Assembly: GCA_037043455.1 (NCBI GenBank)
Contig: JAWPHD010010285.1
Coordinates: forward strand, 31,300-95,299
DNA length: 64,000 nucleotides
Origin: Cyrtodaria siliqua
Taxonomy: Eukaryota > Mollusca > Bivalvia > Adapedonta > Hiatellidae
Reading direction: 5' to 3'
Shown: piece after piece, positions 46,836-58,375 of the stretch
How the letters are laid out: each line of letters starts with the position of its first letter
Position numbering within the stretch: the first letter of the stretch is position 1
The notes under the pieces: model-generated
Databases searched by the model: none
What the model was told of the DNA's origin: nothing
The model's input: only the letters and a program-made list of their open reading frames with translations
Made by a program: the position numbers and the translations under genes

Positions 46836-47250
46836 GTTCTAGATATAGAGATTAGACAGTTTAGATTCTTATCAACGGAGGACGTTAACTAAAATGGAAC
46901 AGTGCCAGTAGTATGAAACGTTATGAACCGGTGGCCGATGGTGAAAAGAGTGGAGATGGAACTCCCATTCGTGTCAAGTGACTTGAACAACCATTACATT
47001 GTGAATGGTAGTGCTACAGTTCAATTGTAAGCCGTACTCCAGGGATCTTGGACTCAATCCCAGCCTCTCGGACAATATCAAGCTTTCTGCCAGTTGTGTT
47101 TACTGCATATGTGGAGTATTAAAAACATTTAGGAAAAATTACATGAAATGAAAACTTCCTATGTGTTGCTTATACATTTACAAATCATAAAACAACCCAT
47201 ATTAAACCTATTTTATTCATTTAAAAGAATAAATAAATAACATCTAACAC
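46836..47250 (+). CDS. Predicted gene, terminal exon and 3' UTR
   Basis: The acceptor after TTTCTTTTTTAAAAG joins exon 4 in phase 1 and adds six codons (CSRYRD) to a TAG at 46,853-46,855. The rest is 3' UTR with a doubled AATAAATAAATAA signal near 47,229. The predicted product from ATG 34,842 is about 66 residues, basic, without signal peptide or membrane segment. I do not recognise it. The exons could instead be the 3' part of a longer transcript. Confidence 0.45.
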
Positions 47251-47274
47251 GGTGTTAAAACGAGTATAGCTATT

Positions 47275-47560
47275 CTAAAACACAGTCAACCAAAACAAAC
47301 AAATAAAACAACCAATTACAATGTTAATAAAACGCAAGGCATATGACATCACAAACACGAACAAGATTCTAGGTTCACCAAACATAACGCTTATCCTATT
47401 GCCATCTCAATAAAACGGGACAGTGTAAATAAAGTATTCCCGCCAGGCTATATTCTCTAGCGATTACGGAAGCATTAATAGTCATTATAACGCATATATT
47501 ATTATTATGAATATATGAATATAAAACAGCAGAAACAACAAGAGAACAAACCATTAAGGG
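47275..47560 (-). repeat. Diverged Naiad tail, minus
   Basis: Carries the minus-strand equivalents of ACTGTCCCGTTTTATTGAGA, GGTGAACCTAGAATC and TTGGTTGACTGTG at the right spacing. Confidence 0.55.
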
Positions 47561-47959
47561 TACGACAGGACAAGATTTTAGACAAGCCTCAAACAAGTCA
47601 TGCTTACTGCTGTGTTTTAAAAAAGACATCGGTGTGTTCTTGGGCAAAATACAACTTCTACCCTTACACCCAAAACTCGTTCAATACAAATAAAACATCG
47701 ATAACATAGTAACATTATTGCTTAGTATAGTAATATCAGGCTAATGTTTGAAAACATCGTCTTTTGAAACGCTACTGATTTCTCAAAATAATATTGGTTT
47801 AAAATATACTATCACCTTCCTTTAAAAATATGAAATAACTTTGGTAGCTAATTTAAAGAAGATTTGCAAATGGCATATGCGGCATTAGATTTCTGACTGA
47901 CTTTTATGTATTGTAACCCCATTACCGATTATGAAAAGCAATATATCCATCGCGAAAAA

Positions 47960-48172
47960 AGAAGCTGACACAAAGGTCGAACAGGAAATGTATCATTCAC
48001 ATAAAACAAACAACATGGATGCATAAACATTTACCAAGTTAGAACGTTACTCCACAAACAACAGAGTTGGTAATAAGGGTCCCATCTTGTAACGGTTAGT
48101 GTTGAAACAGATCCCAAGGTTCACCAAGCCTCGCTACCCTGCTGTAGTCTCAAAAAGTCGCGTTTAAGTTAT
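47960..48172 (-). repeat. Diverged Naiad tail, minus
   Basis: Minus-strand matches to the tail: acatttcctgttcgacc at the 3' side and CTTGGTGAACCTTGGGATC further in. Old copy. Confidence 0.5.
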
Positions 48173-48185
48173 AAACATATTACGA

Positions 48186-50075
48186 ATGGTTTATTTGGAA
48201 TAACACCTGTCGAATACAATTTTAATAGTGTTCAAACCCCTCTGTAACTGATTATATTCAAACGCCCAGGCAAGACGGGACGAAACGGAGTCATAATAAT
48301 GTGTGACATAATACGGTACAAGGGAGACAACCTGAAGAAAAAAAATGCCGTTATTCAAGTCCTCAATATATATTTTTGTATGCATTATAATCAATATAAT
48401 CAATGCAATAATAAAACAAATGATGGTAAATGTATACTAGATTTTTATAAGTTCAAGTCCAAATTTGGCCGCATTGAGTTTTTGGTTCAAATTGCATTCG
48501 GGTAAATGATTAAGGGTGGCGATCTGTGTGTTATTCTTATAATACCTATTAATGTTGCCTTGATTGTTAGAGAGTAAAGCCTGGGGGGATTTCATTGTTT
48601 ACTGTCTCGTTTTATTGGGTACAATTGACAATAGGGCAAGAGTTAGGGAAGAGTGAACCCTCTTTTGAACCTGGTTTAACCCCTTCCTACTTCCCCACCC
48701 CACCAGCGGCTTTTATGCCACTGGCCGTTCCAAGGCGGTAGCCCTATTGTCAACCAACCCGTATGTGTTTGTGATGACACATGCCTTGGTTCTTATAAAC
48801 ATTGTTTTTGTTGTTTGTTTTAATGCTTGATTTTGGTTGACTGTGTTCTGTGAAAGTTATATTTCCTGTTCGACTTTTATACCTACTTTTATTTGGAATA
48901 ACATTGGTTAACATACACTTGTATAATTTGAACTGCAATAACATGCATACATCCTGGCAAACTGGGAAGAAACGCAGGAAACTAATTTGGTCGATAGACA
49001 CAGCCTATGAATGCATATTGACCAGTGTTCAAACCCTTCCGGAATTGATTCCATTCAAAAGTCAAGGCAAGCCGGGACGAAACGTAGCATAATAATGTGG
49101 GACGTGATACGGTACAAGGGAGACAACCTGAAGAAAAAAATGCCGTTATTCAAGTCCTCAATATATATCTTTGTAAACTATCGGGAAAATGTTGCATTAT
49201 AATCAATATAAGCAATGCAATAATAAACGAAATGATGATAAATATATACTACAACTTATAGACGAATGTAGAGGGTGAAGTCCAAATTTGTTGCCTAGAT
49301 TGTTAGAGAGTGTAGCCTGGGAAGGATTTCGTTGTTTACTGTCTCGTGTTATATTGAGTATAATTGACAATAAGGCAAGAGTGGGGGATGAGTGCTGCCT
49401 TGTTAGAGGATCATAACCTGGTGGGGATATCTTTATACTGTCCCGTTTATTGGGATGACAATAGAGTAAGAGTGAGGTTTGGTGCAGCCTAGAGCCTGGT
49501 TTAAACCCCCAGCGACCTTTTGCCACTGACCGTTCCATGGCCATAGCCCTATTGTCAACATCCCTTTTGTGTTTGTGATGTCTTATCTTGCCTTTTATTC
49601 ATCTTTAAAGTCGTTCTATGTTTCTGTGTGTGTCTTTGGTTGACTGTCGTCCTTGAATGCTCTTTTCCTGTTCGACATTTATTTCTGCGTTTAGTGCACT
49701 CTCGAATGCCACTGGCCGTTCCAAGGCGGTAGCCCTACTGTCAACCCGTATGTGTTTGTGATGGCAAATACCTTGCTTCTTATAAACATTGTAAATGTTG
49801 TATGTTGTAATGCTTGATTTTGGTTGACTGTGTTCTGTGAAAGTTACATTTCCTGTTCGACTGTTATACCTACTTTTATATGGAATAACATTGGTTAACA
49901 TACACTTGTATAATTTGAACTGCAATAACATGCATACATCCTGGCAAACCAGATAGAAACGCAGGCAACTAATTTGGATCATAATACAGTGCAACAGACA
50001 CAACATGTCGAATGCATATTGACCAGTGTTTAAACCCTTCCGGAATTGATTCCATTCAACGTCCAGGTAAGCCGT
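48186..50075 (+). repeat. Threefold duplicated block: Naiad-tail plus unknown segment X
   Basis: Segment X (tttggaataacattggttaa, ttgaactgcaataacatgca, accagtgttcaaacccttcc, gtacaagggagacaacctga) occurs at 48,186-48,412 (middle missing), 48,889-49,232 and 49,878-50,075. Diverged tails precede it at 48,535-48,888 and 49,300-49,877 (two tails back to back). In two cases X follows directly on the tail end cctacttttat. The block seems to have been duplicated as a unit. Confidence 0.7.
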
Positions 50076-50384
50076 TTTAGCCAATGTCCTTTGACACCAA
50101 CGATGTCTCTCTTTTTTTAAATAGTATGGACTGGATATATATTAAATTGTGTGTGTGTGTTGTTCAAAAATGCGAAGGAAAAAAAAGAAAACAAAAAAGC
50201 TCCAGATGTTATAACATGCCCTTGGTTTGAATTCGTCCTTGCAAACATAACAGAATGCATCGAAGTTTATGGAATTCAAAGCTCAGTATGGAACGAAACG
50301 TCTAGTCCTGGCTGTGCTTATAATCTAAAGCGTGTTAGTATGAGGCTAAATGCTCTAAAATTATGTTAACATATATTAAAATAA

Positions 50385-50522
50385 TGTTGCCCCTTTATAT
50401 GCTGTCAAGGAAGAGAGGTTTTAGTACCATTTTTAAGAAGTCTCTGGTGTGACCCGGCCGGGGATTGAACACACGATCTTCCGCATTCAGGGCGGACATT
50501 CTACTACTAAGCCACCACTTGC
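50385..50522 (-). mobile_element. tRNA-headed SINE, third family
   Basis: Minus strand: AAGTGGTGGCTTAGTAGTAG (A box), an anticodon stem TCCGC/GCGGA with a 7-nt loop, GTGTGTTCAATCCCCGGCCG (B box), then CACACCAGAGACTTCTTAAA and ATGGTACTAAAACC. This is a complete cloverleaf-like head with a SINE body. Confidence 0.65.
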
Positions 50523-51320
50523 ACTTAGAAATGCACCCACATGTATTGTTGTTGTTAGTAAAAAGAAATAGAATAGATTATGGGGATCCCAGCACAGCTT
50601 TCCACATCTTCCCAAAAAAGCAATTGATACGGTTGCCAACCACGGCTACATTACAAATTTAAAACTTTTTAAAAACTGATCAGAAAAACTTCCAATGAGT
50701 CTAAAAATAAATGGCATATTTGCTATTAAAGCAACAATAATATTTTGTCTATACTATATGTTAGAATATTTTAATCTCGCCTCCTTTTTTTATAAATAAC
50801 TAAAACATTATAAAAATCATCAAGCAAAGTCTGACGGAACCGGATAGTAGTCTTCATCATCACTATACATATCATATTCTACAATGGAATTTACCTATAT
50901 GCTAAAGTGCTTGACCATTATCTATTATCATTATCTCTTGTCATCATATGCCGATATATTTTTTATTTATTTTTATTTATTACATAACTGTTTACTTCAT
51001 GCTTTTTTGATTTTATAACTTTCATCTGATGATAACTTTCCGACGCCGTGAATAAACTGCTTTTATAGTTATGAGGTATGAGTACAATTTACTTCGTAAA
51101 TCAACAAACTCAACAATTGGCATACCGCAAGCTTCATCTTTCATCTTATGCATATTTTGTTTTTGATATCATAGCACAAAGAATTAGTATTAATAAACAA
51201 TAAATTAGCTTTTTGTCACATTTGGTGTTAATGTAATTTTTATGGAAATCATACATCAAATATTTTGGCAAGTCTAAAATACACACACCAACATAACAAG
51301 AGCGATCAACAAAAAGGAGC
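50523..51320 (+). other. Non-coding spacer
   Basis: AT-rich; no gene recognised. Confidence 0.4.
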
Positions 51321-51322
51321 CA

Positions 51323-51640
51323 CATATGATTTTCATATGAAACCTTTCATATGATTTTCATATGAGAATCATATGATTTTCATATGAAAGGAGTTCCATA
51401 TGATTTTCATATGAAATGCATATGATTTTCATATGAATTTCATATGAGAATCATATGAAGCTCCTTTCATATGAAAATCATATGTAAAGTATCATATGAG
51501 AATCACATGAAGCTCCTTTCATATGAAAATCATATGTAAAGTATCATATGAGAATCACATGAAGCTCCTTTCATATGAAAATCATATGTAAGGTATCATA
51601 TGAAAAGCATATGAAAGGAGCTGCATATGAAATTTATATG
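51323..51640. repeat. CATATG palindrome array 1
   Basis: About 23 CATATG sites in 318 bp, mostly as CATATG-N5-CATATG (11-bp spacing; N5 usually ATTTT, AGAAT or AAAAT). The pairs are separated by 8 or 10 bp. The right half includes three tandem copies of a 52-bp unit starting gaagctcctttcatatgaaa at 51,457, 51,509 and 51,561. Both strands are nearly equivalent, so strong hairpins can form. Confidence 0.95.
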
Positions 51641-51831
51641 CTTTTAAATATCCCATGAAACCTAAAAACTTTCAAAATACACTTAACAATCTGTGTTTTT
51701 AATGAATGTTACATTAATAGGTATTTTGTTCTGTTTTTCTTAAAAGCCAATCTGAAAGACATTTTGATAGTTCATTCAATTTAAAAATGTCTAGGTCTTC
51801 ACACAGATTTTAAGGTGCATTTTCAAGTTGA

Positions 51832-52056
51832 TTGGTTACATTTATATGGATTGCATTGTCCTTGTTTGGTTTAACACTTTTAGCAATTATCACTTCCAGA
51901 AGTATCCTATTTGGTCACTCAGTGATCCCAATCTTGTCTGTTTTTGGTGGTATAATGTTTCCATGCTCATTGATCTTTGACAAGTTCTTGCAGTGCACTG
52001 TATGCTATATCCATTCATGTTTGATGTATTTAAAGGAACTAGAGGAATCTACTTGA
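51832..52056 (+). other. Hydrophobic open frame, doubtful
   Basis: A stop-to-stop frame includes WIALSLFGLTLLAIIT and SVIPILSVFGGIMFPCSLIF, which would be two membrane segments. It has no ATG at the start and no splice signals that I can defend. It is a chance AT-rich frame or a fossil exon. Confidence 0.15.
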
Positions 52057-52469
52057 TAACATAAGATTGATAGCATAAGAGTAAAGTTATTCTGTATTTT
52101 CGATTTCTCACACGCATTGGTAGTAGCTCTAAATAACCAAATACAGTTTATTTAGCTGATGTCTATAAATGGGACATCCTTTTGTGATAAGGTAAAAGAA
52201 CAAAAAAAATGACTTCATTTATATACATAGTAATGCATTTAGATCATGTTTTAAAGGGTCACACGGCAATCTTGACTATTTCAAAATCCGAGGCGTCTTG
52301 TTTTATATACGAGGGAAGATTCAAAATTACGTAGACATGCTATAAAATCTTCATTATTAAATAGTTAACAGCAAAATAATGACGTCAACTAAATTAACAT
52401 TTTAAAATATAACCTAAACTGCGTCATCGCTATTATGTTAATATATTTACCGAAAGGATAAATAAACAC

Positions 52470-52615
52470 TATTTTAAAATATATTAAGATTTTATTTTTT
52501 TTAAATTTACATTTTTGAATTTCTAGTTAATGTCAGCAAGCATCTCTGGATCAATATCTCCTCTAGCCTGCTCTAGACGTCCTTGACATATCAGGTCTCA
52601 AAACCACAGAATGAT
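52470..52615 (-). CDS. Predicted minus-strand gene, terminal exon B and 3' UTR
   Basis: A strong acceptor, TTTTACTCTTTCCAG|ATCATT at 52,615, is followed on the minus strand by a frame CQGRLEQARGDIDPEMLAD ending at TAG 52,523-52,525, with AATAAA at 52,491-52,496. That frame is interrupted by TGA just upstream. If the exon is entered in phase 1 from the 55.8-kb exon, it reads another frame (HSVVLRPDMSRTSR) with an earlier stop. The first frame looks more protein-like, so either a second acceptor (GTTTTGAG|ACCTG) is used or a one- to two-base error is present. Confidence 0.45.
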
Positions 52616-53303
52616 CTGGAAAGAGTAAAATATAAAATTGTTTTAAGTGCAAGAACAAATAATAACATACATACTAGAACTATCACTGAAGTAGATGAAT
52701 AAGTCAAACAAAGGGTCATACTTCTGCAATAAATTAAGTAATCAACGTGTGATGTAGATGGACTTTAGGACATCATTTGTAAAGTGTATATGAGAGAGCA
52801 TACATTGCGAATTATAGTATGCAGGGCTTTTTTTTGGGCTGTTTATAGAGCCGTTATTGGGTCATATTCCCAATGACAAAACTTTTTTTTTTTCCCCAAT
52901 TTTGAGAAGAAAATTCCCAATTGAAAGAAGAAAAAGAAAGAACACTGAAAAGTAGCAAAAATGAGACAAGTATTGAATATGGAATGTTTTAAATGCCTCT
53001 GTTGATCTTTTTGTACTGTAAACAGTATGAAAGATACAATTAGGAAATAAATGTTTGACTGTTTTGTTTCCCAATTTTATGTAAAATCACGCTAAAATTC
53101 CCAATGTTGAGGGTATGGGTTTAATATGTTCCCAAAATGTTGAAAAAAGCACTGCATGTATTTGAAGTAGTATACAATATTTTGTATAATATATATAAAT
53201 GACCGGTCAATAATGTTGACTACCGGTATATGACGGCTTATAATAAAGTAGTTGAATGGCTTACCATAGTAGAACTATTTGCCTCCACTGCATGAAAAGA
53301 TTG

Positions 53304-53389
53304 TGTGAACTATTACCCACGACCGAAGGTAGGGGGACTTAAAAGATCACCAAGGGATCTCTACTTTTGGCCTTAGGTAATAGTTCACA
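53304..53389. repeat. 86-bp hairpin
   Basis: tgtgaactattacc (53,304-53,317) is perfectly inverted at 53,376-53,389, and pairing partly continues inward (accgaaggtag / ctacttttggcc). A small MITE or foldback, in an intron of the predicted minus-strand gene. Confidence 0.75.
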
Positions 53390-53555
53390 TGATCTCAATA
53401 TAACTCGGGCAAAAATAACCAATGTCACAAGTAGTACCTTAAATGATTTAACCCTCAGAACTTTATTTTTCAATGATGAAAAAGTGTCTGTACTTTACCA
53501 TAACACCTTAAAACCGAAGAGAAATATTGTGAATATTGCCAATGATTAAACCCAC

Positions 53556-53635
53556 CTAGTATCATGTAATACGTCTTGCGTAATAATCTGTTCCACATTT
53601 CCCTTGACACACCACCTCTGTGATTTCAAATAAGC
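53556..53635 (-). CDS. Predicted minus-strand gene, alternative last exon A
   Basis: Acceptor TCTATGTTTCAG|GCTTA (53,635) and possible donor ACTAG|GTGGGT (53,556). Its phase fits the 55.8-kb exon exactly and continues LFEITEVVCQGKCGTDYYAR to a TGA near the exon end. Both this exon and exon B contain TGTCAAGG in a similar setting (FEITEVVCQG versus LICQG), so they look like duplicated last exons. Confidence 0.45.
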
Positions 53636-54644
53636 CTGAAACATAGATACACTTGTAACCTCTAACCTTTATTATTTATGGTTGGGGTTTTCTAATCCAA
53701 ACGATTAGTGAGGCGGGGTAGATATTAAAGATCACCAACCTCAACAGTCTTTTACTTGACCTTTTTGTCAAATGTTCGTGCATTTAAAAGGACTTTTATT
53801 TTATTTGTATCCTGCCTTATTAAATGAGCAACACTAGTAAACTTATTTATGTACACAATATACTTCTTTCAGGTATTACACGCATGGTTTTTCATAACAA
53901 TATATAGGGATCACATGTACGATCTCGGCTGTCACAAAAACATAATGGCTGTAACTTTTTCATTTCCTCATATAATTTCCTCAATCTTTCTATATTTACA
54001 CTTCATGTGACCTTTGCAGTATATAAAGGTCAAACTCATAGCTCAGGTCAGTTTGTTCAGTCATGTTTTAATCTTAACTTTTTCTATAATCTGTTCATGT
54101 CTTCACCAAACTTGGCCCTGTATTTAAACGGATTAAAACAGGTTCAGCAATAACAGTGAACTAGTAGTAAGTGACAAATGCCCCAGAAAAATGTATTTGT
54201 CCTCCAAGTGAAATCTTGAACTTTGAGGTACTGGCTCGATTATTGGACACAACACACTTTTTCATTGTATAAAGTATATGTGTGTTAAGTTTCATGCAAT
54301 TCCCTTTAGTACTTTCAAATATTAAAACTCCCTACCAGGGCATAATCAAAAATAACATTTAATGTGAATATCAAGGTCAGAAACTTTTAATCTAAACTTA
54401 CCTGGTGGCACATTACTGTACTTGGTAAGTTGGTATCCAAACAAGGTTGAATGTATCCAAACAAAGTTTTATGGGGCACCCTCATCATTCATACTGTACA
54501 CATTTTCTGAAAGTAAAATTGGTGCCTATCAATACATCAGTCATGTGCAATAAATATTTAAACTATACCCTATACAGTTTTAGATAGTAACCTTTTTTTA
54601 ACATATAGATTGAGATAACATGCTAAAGCTGTTTCAGTACTTAA

Positions 54645-55793
54645 AGGCCAAACAAAAATACACTGTGTTTCCCTTAAGCTTTGAAAAAAGGGTAGGTAGG
54701 GATTTATTTTTAGAATCTCTGCCGAGTAGCAAAAATAAATTAAGATAACCGATAATTATTAATAATAACTTTGTTTAAAAAACAATAACCACCAAATATG
54801 TTAGTTAAATTGTGTTTTAGGTCATTTTCAGCACATTTTAGGCTATATAATAGACTGGTCGATGTTTAGTTTTGAAGACAGACCACCCACTTTTTCCACG
54901 GTGGGGGTGGGGGTGAACCAGTACTGTATACCTCCCGTATACATATTAGAATTGACACTAAATAATTTGAACCAGAAAACATTAATTTAATCTAAATTTG
55001 GAAAAGATCATTATGTCCTTTCTGCCCCAACATGCAACTCGTCCAAGTCCTATACGGAATAGGCGGAACCATCTGGGTATTTAATAAGGGAAAAAAAGCA
55101 CCTGTGTTTCTGGTTGCTCGCCCGACCCTATTTTTAAGGGGCCTACCCTAAAACATTTTATGCATTAAAAAAAAAATGGAAAAAAAATGTTCTGAACAAT
55201 GAGGCATAAAAAAAGGGGTTGTTTCCGCTAACGCGACCGAAAAAATAAAAAAAAATATTAAAATTTGTTTTTTAAAAAATAAATAAATAATACTAACAAG
55301 TTGAACCAATGTTTCTTATGGAGATAACAAATAAAAAAATATTCCTCCAGTGAGATTTGAACTCACGACCTCTGGGGTTTCCACTGTACATTACCAAATA
55401 TTGAAAAAGGGCCATAACCATGTAATATCTAGGTATTAATACCTTCCCCAGTAATTTTTATCATATTAAAAAAAAAATCATTACCAAAAATAGGGTCATT
55501 AATAAAAAAAAATAATAAAAAAAAATCCTACCTACCTACCTTTTTTTTTTTTAATCCGTTAGCGGAAACTAACCATATTTTTTTTGGCCTGATTTGTCAC
55601 AATATATCGAGGTAAACTGACATCACAGAGAAACTTAATATCATCAACTTGTATGGGGTTTATGAGCTAAATACATGTAGAATCTCACAATATCTTGTTC
55701 CAAAAAAAAAAAAAAAAAAAAAGAATATGCCTACCGACCTACCCTATTTTTTTAGAGCATGCAATAGGAAACACACCTATTTTTTTCTGGCCT
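54645..55793. mobile_element. MITE-like element with TIRs, containing a nested relative
   Basis: AGGCCAaacAAAAATA...TGTGTTTCC (54,645) is inverted at 55,764-55,793, followed inward on both sides by AGGGTAGGT. A second inverted pair, gtttccgctaacg/cgttagcggaaac, lies at 55,221-55,233 and 55,557-55,569, with the same AGGCCAAAAAAAATA and GGTAGGTAGG neighbours. So at least two members are nested. A tRNA T-arm-like piece (GTTCAAATCTCACTGG, minus) is at 55,345-55,395. Confidence 0.65.
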
Positions 55794-55821
55794 AAGCAAA
55801 AAAACGAATGCATGTACTTAC

Positions 55822-55968
55822 TAAATGTCAGTTTCTGGTGAACCCAAAAGATGGAAACTGGGTCTCCAACTCTGTATAGTGTAGTAATGCTCCAGCTGAC
55901 AGCTCCATTTTGCATGGAGTCTTTGACCAACCCACAGAACACACTTGCAATAGCAAAGGCCCAACATA
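55822..55968 (-). CDS. Predicted minus-strand gene, internal exon (147 nt)
   Basis: Acceptor TTTCTACTTTCAG|TATG and donor CATTTA|GTAAGTAC. The length is 147 nt, a multiple of three (phase 1 in and out). It encodes WAFAIASVFCGLVKDSMQNG, then AVSWSITTLYRVGDPVSIFW, then VHQKLTF. A hydrophobic stretch followed by a polar, aromatic-rich segment suggests a membrane or secreted protein. It is much less AT-biased than its surroundings. I do not recognise the family. It is the strongest host exon in the window by splice signals and composition. Confidence 0.6.
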
Positions 55969-56116
55969 CTGAAAGTAGAAATGTGATGTGAGCAAGAAAG
56001 TTTTTTAAATAAAAAAAATATATAGAGAGGATCTTACATGAGTGCTTATTCATTATTGAATTTATTAAACGAGTTGGCAAAATGATATAATGCGAGGCTC
56101 TTGAATGTTAGATTCT

Positions 56117-56270
56117 ATTTATCACATAACTTATAACGTCCCATTACGTCAAAAAAAGGTACATTAACGTGACATGACGATAATAACGTTATGTTATAAT
56201 ACCACTAGTGGATAATCGAAAATAACGACTGGTGTTATTACACTCCCACACCACATGTTATGTGATAAAT
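56117..56270. repeat. 154-bp inverted-repeat element
   Basis: atttatcacataac (56,117-56,130) is perfectly inverted at 56,257-56,270. The interior is rich in ACGTTA/TAACGT. A short MITE. Confidence 0.75.
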
Positions 56271-57471
56271 ATATGTACATTTCTAGTAATATCATATTAC
56301 CACAATTAGCATTTTAAACAAGCCATTGTTATGGAAAAATAGTGTCAAGAAGAACTGACTGAACTGAATCAGGCAAACGCTTGTTTAAACCTGTCATGCA
56401 TTGTTTACAGTTTGAATATGTATTAAACACGTTCTCTGAATTTGTTTTCTGTTTGATAGAGTGGTCAATCAGAGAATGTTGTTCACAATTTCTCAAGACC
56501 TTGCAGAATAAAATATAAACAATGCCGCAGGCCAGATGCCGTAATCAACAATTCGGATAAATACATTTCCTAAATATGTTACTCGTGTAGCGTATGTGAT
56601 GTATTAAAATTTAAAATACATGTATTGTGTAATTAATAATATATTGGAACAATTGATCGCGATGATTGGTTGTTTTGTATCCGTGACATATTTATACAAT
56701 GTAAGATGACAGTAACTTACTAAGTATGACTGAGCAACAGTCTACCTAACAAACTCAGGGGCGTAGCTACATGCACATAATAGTAAGCAGCTGCGTAGAT
56801 CTACACACTGCACAAATAAAATAAAAACAAGATGGATGCTCCCTGAATAAAGGTGTATACATATGAAATACAATCGGAAGAAGCATGTAGGAGCTGACCA
56901 GTCTAAAATACAGAAGAAGTTTAAAGATCCATGACTGCCAAAAAATATTCTACCGTATTGTCCGATTCTGTGAGTTCCAGAACAAAATCAATTGCTTGCC
57001 AATATTCGGAAATATTTTACGGCTGCAATTGTATTGCTTGTGCGGGTCTTTTGACACAAAACATACATATATCTTACAGAATAATAACTACTAAGATGCA
57101 CGTAAATGTATTGTTTGGTGCGCTTGTTTCAGCCAAAGGATTTTTAGCATTAACGTGATCAATATAATTAATACATATATGTACATACATTATATACAAT
57201 TAGAACTGGTATTCTTATTGGTTAGGTAAATAATAAATAATAAAAATACCTTATTTTTGAAAATCGGTGGAGAAACAAATATTTTGAAGCCAAAATACTT
57301 TTTGGTGGGGCTTTTCCCATGTAAATTCACGAAATTCCTTGTTGCTGGGACAGCAGTACATGTAGTTCAATAATATTTAACGTCGGGATTATAACCATCA
57401 ATTTAACATTTTTTATGCTGTTTTTTTTTTAAATTTATTTTCACTTATCCCGAGTCACAATACTGAATAAT

Positions 57472-57502
<31 letters not shown>

Positions 57503-58004
57503 AAAAAATTAAATGTCTCCATGAAAGATTTAAATATTTTGTGACGTTTTATGTTATAGAACTTGGACGGCAGCAAATTAAGACACCTCAAATTACTTCA
57601 GTTAGCCTCAATATATTTATCCAACACAATGAACCCATTTTGAATACAAATTCTAAAAATCAACCCAAGAAAAACACGTTCGATCTAAGTTTATCTCAAT
57701 TTGTATCTGCACAATAATTTGACGAATAACGCGGGTTTCGATTTCAAAAAGGTGTTTTTATTTACCACTGGAAATGTTGTTTCGCTGATATACACCTTTT
57801 TTAGGTAAACCTACTAGTTAAACTTTATCTTAAAAGTCCAAAACACATTTTGCTGAAACAAGCGCCCTGAACAAATGTTTGTAAATACAAAAAAAACGTT
57901 CGCGAAAACTGATAATATTTCGGCAATGCATGGTTCAAATTAGTTGCATGAATAGATCTAGTTACTGTGTCAAGTGTAGTTAGGAAAGAACACACAATAC
58001 TTAC
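56271..58004 (+). other. Mostly non-coding; probable intron sequence
   Basis: Includes an A-run at about 57,471-57,496. No exon passed both splice and frame tests. Confidence 0.4.
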
Positions 58005-58100
58005 TTCTATAAAAGTGATAAAGATGTATCCTTGTGGAAAAGCATGTGAAATAACAGTCTGACTTGTTGACGGCTGCGACTGCTATGCGTTCTATTTTAT
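58005..58100 (-). CDS. Possible 5' exon of the minus-strand gene
   Basis: A consensus donor, TATAGAA|GTAAGTATT, lies at 58,005/58,004. The upstream 70 bp are open in one frame (QTVISHAFPQGYIFITFIE), with no ATG in that frame. Either a 5' UTR exon or an internal exon. The 5' boundary is not determined. It is placed with the 55.8-kb exon only because of strand and proximity. Confidence 0.25.
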
Positions 58101-58195
58101 CGTGGACGTTTTTCTGCACGCGCCGTTATGATCGCGTCACAATCTGACTTGATGACGTCAAACTCGTAATTGAAGATAATAAGGAGCGTAGCAGC

Positions 58196-58375
58196 CATGA
58201 CGGCAGGGTGGGGTGGGGGCATTAGAATACCCCCTAAATAAGTGATCGTGAATAACACATAAAGTAATAAAGTCATTGACGTATGACTGGGAACAAAGTG
58301 AGAGTGACGGGGTGGGGTGGGGTGGGGTGGGGTGGGGGCAGTAGTGGAGGGGAGGGGAGGGAGGGGGTTGCAACT
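58196..58375 (+). repeat. G-rich tract, (GGGGT)n
   Basis: Two G-rich blocks (gcagggtggggtgggggcat at 58,203; ggggtggggtggggtggggt at 58,310) provide more than four G-runs of three or more, so quadruplex formation is plausible. The Pro-rich frames on the minus strand are repeat products. Confidence 0.85.

Noticed and set aside
48250..49090. GGGACGAAACG with a CCC/GGG or GTC-type stem, suggestive of a hammerhead 3' half, in segment X
   Set aside because: The obligatory CTGATGA is absent before the stem in all copies.
57250..57344. Exon-like block on the minus strand (TGTCCCAG acceptor, AATAAG|GTATTT donor)
   Set aside because: Two of three frames have stops, and the only open frame has the wrong exit phase for the 55.8-kb exon.
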